Shown: positions 17,437 to 23,027 of the stretch, in pieces
Position numbering within the stretch: the first letter of the stretch is position 1
How the letters are laid out: every line of letters starts with the position of its first letter
Source: Chara braunii
Taxonomy: Eukaryota; Streptophyta; Charophyceae; Charales; Characeae
Reading direction: 5' to 3'
DNA length: 23,027 nucleotides
Assembly (NCBI GenBank): GCA_003427395.1
Contig: BFEA01000900.1
Location: 154,770 to 177,796 of the forward strand
Translations under genes and position numbers: made by a program
The notes under the pieces: generated by a model
Databases searched by the model: none
What the model saw: the letters and a program-made list of their open reading frames with translations, nothing else
Told to the model about the DNA's origin: nothing

Positions 17437-20400
17437 AGCCTTAATGACCCAGTCAAACTTCGAAGCAATACTGCCTTCCTCCCAACCTTCCCCCGGATGC
17501 AAATCCCTTTTGTTCACAATCTGCCTTCAGGCAATCAATAAAACTGACTCTGAGATTGCACAGGTGTTCTTTTATTTCGTCTGATTCATATTCTGAAAGT
17601 CAAACAACAAGTCAAAGTAGGGGTGCATACCATATACTCAGTCAAAATATGCTACGGGTAGTACAGATAGGGCTATAATCTAGGTTTATAGAGGGGGATG
17701 AAGTTGCCTTACAGTTAGTTCCCTGCCTCCAGAACTCCTCCTGAGTTCCGGCAGAGCTCCTGCAATGGGTGGGGTAACCTCCTACGTAGGCCTTGTTGCG
17801 GTCCTACGGCTTGCAATCCCGCCTGCCACCTTCCTCTCAGATCCGGATTAGACTTAGAGCAAGAAGGACATAAGTAGGGGGTTTTAGACTCTCGAGATAC
17901 AGGAGGGGGACAACTCAACTCTCAGGAGAGGGTCTGGTTACCTTCACTCGCCTCAGGGCCTCGCAATGGCAGCCAGAATGTGCAGCAATTTGGCTAATCA
18001 CCAGTCAAACCACTGTTGTTTATCATTCGGCGGCTTTCCGAATCGCAACAAAACCTCCTCACTCAACGAACTCGGGCCCTACCACAACGCTCATGACCCG
18101 AAATGTAAGGCCACGGGGAGGTTCGCCAGCTCGCGGCTCTCCACCAACGACTTCACGCAATAGGACGAACTACATACCCGCCAATAGTCTAGCTTGCACC
18201 ACGCAGCTACTCTGCTGCAGCCTCCGTTCAACAGGCCACACACCCTGTCGGCCAGCCTTCAGATATGAGGCCAGACAACTCTCTCCGCCACTGTGCCAAT
18301 TACTGAGAAGACAACGTGTTGTCCCACAAATCAGCTCCAGCCTCGCTTCACTATTCTTACTGCGACGAGTCTGCACCTCCGCCCCTCAGTCTTCGCTGCT
18401 TAGTATGAAACGAACGGCAAAGACCCCGGCTAGTGGTTAAGTCTACAGTCCACTTTATGTAGGTATACGCACCACCTTCGTTGTTCCTTTCACACCCACT
18501 AACCACGGGGGTGAGTTAGATCAACTTGAATCTCCCTCTAAGGTACAAAGGTGCATGCCTTTGTTTGGAGTCGTGCACACCAAAGGGGTAAGGAGAGTTT
18601 ACCTTTGTTGATACATCGGGCAACACACCTACTTCTTCTCTCTCTCTCTGCGGACCACGCTCTCCCCTCCCTCGTTGAGACGAGCGTTACTGTGGCGAAA
18701 GCAAACACGGGTAACGAGCGACTTGTATACTATCAAAACATGAAGATACAAACAAAAGTGGTCGTACACCACAGACCGGGGCAAGCCTCACGCGCTCAGC
18801 GATCGGTACTGGCACAACGCGTTAGCAACTGTGTAAGCCGGATATAGATCCATCAATTAAAGATGAAACCATAGACCATGATCTGTGCACAAAGAGAGGT
18901 AGGATGATCAGTTAAAACGAATCTTTCTCTAAACAGGGAAGGTGCATTCAAAATCATTGCCCACGTACATCGAGAGGTTACGCATCAGTCCACGTGATGA
19001 CAACCTCATCAGTTAGGTGAGTCCCTCTCTCTCTCCCTTCCTGTTCTACTATACCGCGTGGCTACTACCAGTCACTCTTTATCCAACACGAGAGTGAATC
19101 TTCTTCAAGTACATGGGGAGATACATTACTAAATTCAAGTCTTCCTGTAGGCGCAGCCTGTAATACTGACCCCGACCAAACTAACATCCTAGTGCAAAAA
19201 CTAACCATGCTACTGCGTTTGCCCTATCAGAACACCTCAAAATAGTATGTTACCTCGACTAATTTCATTCGGAAACGATAGAGTGACACGATTTTCACTT
19301 CGCTCCTTCTTTGGTTCCGCCATCACTTCATGCAGTTCCTTCTCCTACTAACTCGCAATCCCTTAACTTTCATCCTCATCTAACCATACCACTCAACTCG
19401 CACCATTTAAAACCCCGAACCAGTACCCTTCCTGCACTTAATTCCATCGAGGACCGAGTGAACTCTCCGTTCTTCGATCCCCTCCATATTCGCTTCTACC
19501 ACCTCTTCGCGCAGCTTACCTTCTCACTAACTCTAATCCTAATATTTTTCTACCTAAACTAACATCAGATTCGCAATCGCCCTACTTCAAAACCCCCGAG
19601 TAGGTTCATTCCCCGCCAGATTTCATCAAGAAATGGGCTGGCTTTTACCATCTCCTCACCACCATCTCCTGCTCTTCTCTAACTTCAACTTTCTAACGTA
19701 CCTTGCGCGATTTAGCGTCCAGGTTCACACCCTCTATTTCCTCTTCTTACTAACACCCACTCCCCCGCTCCTACTAGCTACTTCTGGCTCGTTCAAACAA
19801 CGCAGTTCTCCGCCTTTGGCTCCCTGTTTCGCTTTTCGATCGCGCCTGCCCCCTCAGCGAGCTCCGCCTACTCAGTTTATCGCTGCCCCTCCCGACCCGA
19901 CCGTACCAGACAGCGGTCCCTCGGCGGCTTCGGTCACCTTCTCTCTTGGCCAGGCAGTAACCGACACAGTTAGTCCGTTGTTCCTCTAGTGTAGCGGCCT
20001 TAGGAGAACCTCAGAGGACGATGGCTGATAGTCGACTCGATTAGCTTTCTGTTCCCGTGCCCGGTCCGATAGAGAGTTGCAATCTGAGGCCCGGTGGCGG
20101 GAGCCCCAGTGCGGATCTTAGACGCAATAGCGAATATTCCCCTGGGACCCGTTGGAGACCCACGCGGAAGAGTGGTTCTTTACGACCGCTACTATGATCT
20201 GCGATCCCCTTTCTACCCTGGTGCATTCGCCCCCTCGCACCTTGGTATAGCCAGCCCACTGGCCCTCGAATCCCAACAGGGATGAGCACGCTCAGGCCTT
20301 TCACGGCAGACTGTGGTTGGCGGACGCTGCACCCGCCGAAGGCCCCTACCCCTCAGGTCTCTTCAGCCTCGTGGGCTAATCACCCTGCGGCTCGCACGCA

Positions 20401-21028
20401 TGTCGAACTCGTCGGCCTATGTTTGTTCTAAGACAGGCGGACTAAAGAAATTACGCCAGCGTCTTGAACACAAGGGAGCCCGAACTCGGGTTTGTTTTCC
20501 AGCGGCCTAATGGTGTACCAACTGAACCTGATCCGTCGGTCTCGCCGCAGGTCCTGGAACCGGAATAAAACTAAGAAAAAATAAAAGCAAAACGGGCCAC
20601 CAAAAAGGTAGTGAAACCAGTGCCATTGCATTGCCCACCTTCGATACCGCGTACCCTGTTTATTATGCAGAAGTCTCACCGTTGTCGAGGCCGTCCTCCG
20701 CACGAGCGTGTGTGCGTCCTGATCAAATGTGCCAATAAAAAAGACAAACATCATGTAATCCTAGTTTAATTAAAAATAGATAAATAATAATGGTGAACCA
20801 AGGTGACCGACATCCGTGTCGGCCTTGAAATCATCAGCAGGGAAAGGAAATTACGCACGCCTTAAACCTGCGCGCCCACACACTCTCTACTTCTAGACAT
20901 TCTAGTCAAACTTTCAGCCAACGTAAATAAAAGACTGCCTCGACTCGCGCGGTCTACTGAAAATTTCCAAGTCGAACTTATTTTCTGTCACTTGCAAAAA
21001 ATAGGGTACAAGGGTATCCGCACCGATA
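17437..21028. other. 5' LTR body without recognised features
   Basis: Counterpart of 4711-8396. It holds overlapping short frames only, no insertion and no RNA gene. The tRNA-His-like segment of the other LTR is absent at about 20467. Confidence 0.6.
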
Positions 21029-21212
21029 GTTTATCTCAAACATCATATTTGAAAGATAGTGCTGCTATAATACCCTATGATGATCTAAATAAGTGGCAAA
21101 TTGGCGAAAAACGTTTTAGGAAAATGCCACGTTCCTCCAGTCTATTTATTGGTGTATTTATGGGAGACTAGTGACTACATACCTTTTATGTGGTAATTAA
21201 TGTAATCATGAG
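21029..21212. other. Right flank next to the 5' LTR
   Basis: AT-rich unique sequence. It contains an imperfect palindrome at about 21093-21130 (GTGGCA...TGCCAC around AAAACGTTTT). I see no gene. Confidence 0.4.
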
Positions 21213-21689
21213 CTATAAAGCTATGGGATAGTCATTGTTTTTCCTCGTCCATTTTCCTTTTTTTCCTCGTCCATTTTCCATTGTATTTGCGATTGAATAA
21301 TCGTTTTCTTTCACCACGTGATTTGTGATGTGATTCTCTGGTTTTTCCCACACATCTTGCATGACGGGGCGCTGTTGATCTACCTGTGTTGTATGCATTC
21401 GTCTTCGTTGTTTGATGTGGCGCTGATTATGGGGATGAATACGCGGTAGGAAATGATGGCAAGTGATCGGTGAAGGACTTATGTCCGTTGGCATCCATGA
21501 GAGTTTCGTAGGAACTTCAAGAGAACGAAGTGTTCTCGTATCAGGAGTTGTTATGCAATGAGGAATGTGATAGCAAGGTTGGTCTAGACATTGGTGAACG
21601 AGGCGGATGAGTAGGATTAGGGAGCACAATGCTCTGAGAGGATTACAGTATTTATGGCCGGAAGGATTAAGGAAAGTCGGTGCAAACAT
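21213..21689 (-). CDS. Hypothetical ORF, 158 codons, unrecognised
   Basis: This is the longest gap-free open frame in the window, from an ATG at 21689 to TAG at 21213. The product would be rich in H, P, T, R and K, with a basic patch (HIKQRRRMHTTQV, about residues 90-102) and a basic C-terminal end. There is no signal peptide or membrane span and no family that I recognise. The last part covers two 20-base direct repeats (TTTTTCCTCGTCCATTTTCC at 21238-21257 and 21260-21279), which encode two similar short peptides. It could be a relic linker region of a retrotransposon polyprotein, an exon of a host gene, or a chance frame. The plus strand over the same bases has only shorter frames. Confidence 0.25.
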   Translation of the reverse strand: MFAPTFLNPSGHKYCNPLRALCSLILLIRLVHQCLDQPCYHIPHCITTPDTRTLRSLEVPTKLSWMPTDISPSPITCHHFLPRIHPHNQRHIKQRRRMHTTQVDQQRPVMQDVWEKPENHITNHVVKENDYSIANTMENGRGKKGKWTRKNNDYPIAL

Positions 21690-22440
21690 GGCGTTTTTTT
21701 TTCTGGATTTGTTGAAACTTGGAAATGAGGGGTGGTGGCATAGCTCACTTGGATGTGTTTGGGTGCGAGGGAAGGTCGTGCTCGTACAAACTTTTTTTCT
21801 CCCCTTAGATCAGCATGTGGGAATTAAGTGTGGGTGATCGTTTCGTCATTGAGGTTGGTTTTCGTTCGGGAGTTCAGCTGCGTGATTGATTGTTTCACTG
21901 AGTGATGAAAAGCGAGGGGCAATAAGATGGGAATTTTGTGCATGTTCCAATTGTGATCGGTTGGTTGTCAAAATTTTATCTCTGTAACACTTTGTGTGTA
22001 TCTTCCACTTTCTCCACCAATTCCTCGATTTTGGTCGATATCATTATTATTAATTTTTTTTCTGCTGTGTAGATGTGGATTCTTGTTTAGTGCAACCTCG
22101 TTGTGAAGTGTGATGCATGCATAGGCTACCTCTCCAAAGATAGGTTGAAAATAGTCAATTGCGGTAATTAGTTTGACTGTGCGTTGGTAATAAGGGCTGT
22201 TGTGACGTACGATTGCATGCACTCATTTATGATGATGCAATTTCTTTGCGTTTATGAAAATGTGTCTGTTCATTCTGCTGTTGGTATGAAACACGTTCCT
22301 TTAACGTGTTGGAGCTATCAGCTGCGTGCTTCAATGCATCATGCCACACATACACCCAACGGGAGCTATCTCTCGGAAGAACGCTCCTCGGGGATGATAA
22401 CCCAGTCCCACAAGGAGAGAAGGTTAACAACAGTCATATT
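21690..22440. other. Right flank, no recognised gene
   Basis: T-rich sequence with short frames on both strands. A minus-strand frame from 22222 to 21968 is open for 84 codons but resembles no family I know. Pyrimidine runs followed by AG (about 22054-22072) could be splice acceptors, but there is no supporting exon. Confidence 0.35.
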
Positions 22441-22450
22441 TTTCATCACC

Positions 22451-22637
22451 ACTTCAGGACACCCTTCACCACTTCAGGATGCAGCCTGCCTAAACAGGTG
22501 GTTTTCATGGTCTTCGAACCTTTCACCACTTCAGGACCATTCAGGTTTGAAAATCTTGAATGGTACTGAAGTGCTGAAAGCTCCGAAGACCTTAAAAACC
22601 ACCTTTTTGGTAGGCTGCATCCTCAAGTGGTGAAGGG
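22451..22637. repeat. Foldback repeat 1
   Basis: The forward arm, about 22460-22545, contains CACCACTTCAGGATGCAGCC and GGTGGTTTTCATGGTCTTCG. It is followed after about 9 bases by its inverted copy, about 22555-22637, with roughly 85% identity by eye. It would fold as a hairpin of about 80 bp. It shares its sequence with the next two repeats. Confidence 0.75.
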
Positions 22638-22714
22638 TGGTTTTCATGGTCTTCGGACCTTTCACCACTTCAGGACCATTCAGGATTTTCAGACTGCCCA
22701 AAACTCTCACTTGA
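22638..22714. repeat. Partial forward copy of the foldback unit
   Basis: This starts at GTGGTTTTCATGGTCTTCGG and runs through the ACCATTCAGGATTTTCAGAC and TGCCCAAAACTCTCACTT motifs. It is the inner half of the arm found at 22715-22855, joined directly to foldback repeat 1. Confidence 0.7.
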
Positions 22715-23027
22715 CTACTTCAGGACACCCTTCACCACTTCAGGATGCAGCCCGCCTAAACAGGTGGTTTTCAAGGTCTTCGGATCTTTCACCACTTCAG
22801 GACCATTCAGGATTTTCAAACTGCCCAAAACTCTCACTTCAGAATTTGCATTCCTCACAAGCGGTTATCGAGTAGCCGAAAATTCAGGAATGAAAATTCT
22901 CAAGTAAAAGTTTTGGGCAGTCTAAAAATCCAGAATGGTCTTGAAGTGGTGAAAGGTCCGAAGACCCTGAAAACCACCTGTTTAGGCAGACTGCATCCTA
23001 AAGTGGTGAAGGGTGTCCTGAAGTGCT
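22715..23027. repeat. Long near-perfect hairpin (foldback element), reaches window end
   Basis: The left arm at about 22715-22855 and the right arm at about 22886-23027 are inverted copies about 141 bases long with roughly 88-90% identity, closed by a 30-base loop (22856-22885). The outer end is ACTTCAGGACACCC and its complement GGGTGTCCTGAAGT. The short phrase CACTTCAGGA recurs several times within each arm, like a subterminal transposase-binding repeat. It is probably a foldback or MITE-like DNA transposon. The target duplication cannot be checked because the element may continue past the window. A transcript would form a long double-stranded RNA, a typical small-RNA source. Confidence 0.7.

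Larger units (their letters stand above)
1085..21028 (-). mobile_element. Giant LTR retrotransposon, LARD-like, minus strand
   Basis: Two direct repeats of 7312 and 6886 bases flank a 5.7-kb internal region, about 4.4 kb after subtracting the nested hAT insertion. A primer-binding site matching tRNA-Asp sits two bases inside the right repeat on the minus strand, which fixes orientation: 5' LTR at the right, 3' LTR at the left. Repeat termini are TG...CA in the left copy. No RT, RNase H, integrase or protease motif is visible, so the element is non-autonomous and would depend on enzymes from a related element. LARDs of cereals have the same plan with shorter LTRs (about 4-5 kb). Two weaknesses remain. 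The five bases flanking the whole element differ (AACGT at 1080-1084, GTTTA at 21029-21033), and no purine tract lies directly next to the 3' LTR. Confidence 0.75.
14143..21028 (-). repeat. 5' LTR (right copy), 6.9 kb
   Basis: It is collinear with 1085-8396. It starts TGTCGAGCA on the plus strand, next to the primer-binding site, and ends CACCGATA, a mutated CACCGACA. It lacks the MITE, the tRNA-His-like segment and most of the AT/GA microsatellite of the left copy. It has about 55 bases more at about 17612-17666 and about 23 bases more near 14953-14976. Sequence after 21028 has no match beyond 8396, so homology ends exactly at the terminal CA. Open frames inside are the counterparts of those in the left copy and show no sign of being genes. 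Confidence 0.8.

Noticed and set aside
1085-21028. Simple segmental duplication instead of LTRs
   Set aside because: The primer-binding site next to the right repeat, the TG...CA ends and the correct orientation of both repeats fit LTRs much better.
21968-22222. 84-codon minus-strand frame that first suggested a copia integrase-like segment
   Set aside because: The order and identity of integrase motifs are not there; only a few residues looked similar.

Overview
The window is eukaryotic, repeat-dominated DNA, most likely from a large, methylated land-plant genome. I see no intact host gene, no rRNA gene, no CRISPR array and no bacterial-style operon. The plant reading rests on three things: a primer-binding site matching the 3' end of plant-type tRNA-Asp, an 'AATTTCGGCAGC...TTCCCG' low-complexity repeat of a kind common in plant retrotransposons, and nested hAT and MITE insertions.

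The organising structure is one very large, old LTR retrotransposon on the minus strand, about 1085-21028. Two direct repeats of about 7 kb (1085-8396 and 14143-21028) align end to end with roughly 9% mismatch where I counted. Both start with TGTC on the plus strand and end at CCGACA (mutated to CCGATA in the right copy). Two bases inside the right copy lies the 19-base primer-binding site TGGCGCCGTTGCCGGGGAT (minus strand, 14140 to 14122). So 14143-21028 is the 5' LTR and 1085-8396 is the 3' LTR. The internal domain is only about 4.4 kb once a later insertion is removed. It shows no reverse transcriptase, integrase or protease, so the layout resembles a LARD (large retrotransposon derivative) with unusually large LTRs. 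Part of the internal domain still reads as ghost reading frames on the minus strand (12251-12997 and 13707-14051), interrupted mainly by TGA codons, as expected from CpG decay of CGA.

The LTRs have their own architecture. An array of about 12 stem-loops (about 3773-4710, and again about 16472-17430) shares a core loop around CCTAAACTTATAGAAC but has different, internally complementary stems. It lies next to a TATA-like box on the element's strand. There is also a three-unit tandem repeat of about 122 bp. The left LTR alone carries a tRNA-His(GUG)-like cloverleaf.

Later insertions are layered on top. A 327-bp MITE with TSD CTAT lies in the left LTR only. A hAT-type element (10287-11602, 13-bp perfect TIRs, 8-bp TSD GTCGTGCA) lies in the internal domain and contains a 703-base assembly gap. 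Inside it is the 3' end of another retroposon (a G/C hairpin followed by an (AATC)n tail). The same tail occurs in the opposite orientation at 1-108.

The flanks are different sequence. On the left (1-1084) are the tailed retroposon, a weak tRNA-Met-like segment and an unrecognised coding-like stretch. On the right (21029-23027) are an unrecognised 158-codon ORF and a cluster of foldback repeats ending in a roughly 310-bp near-perfect hairpin at the window edge.
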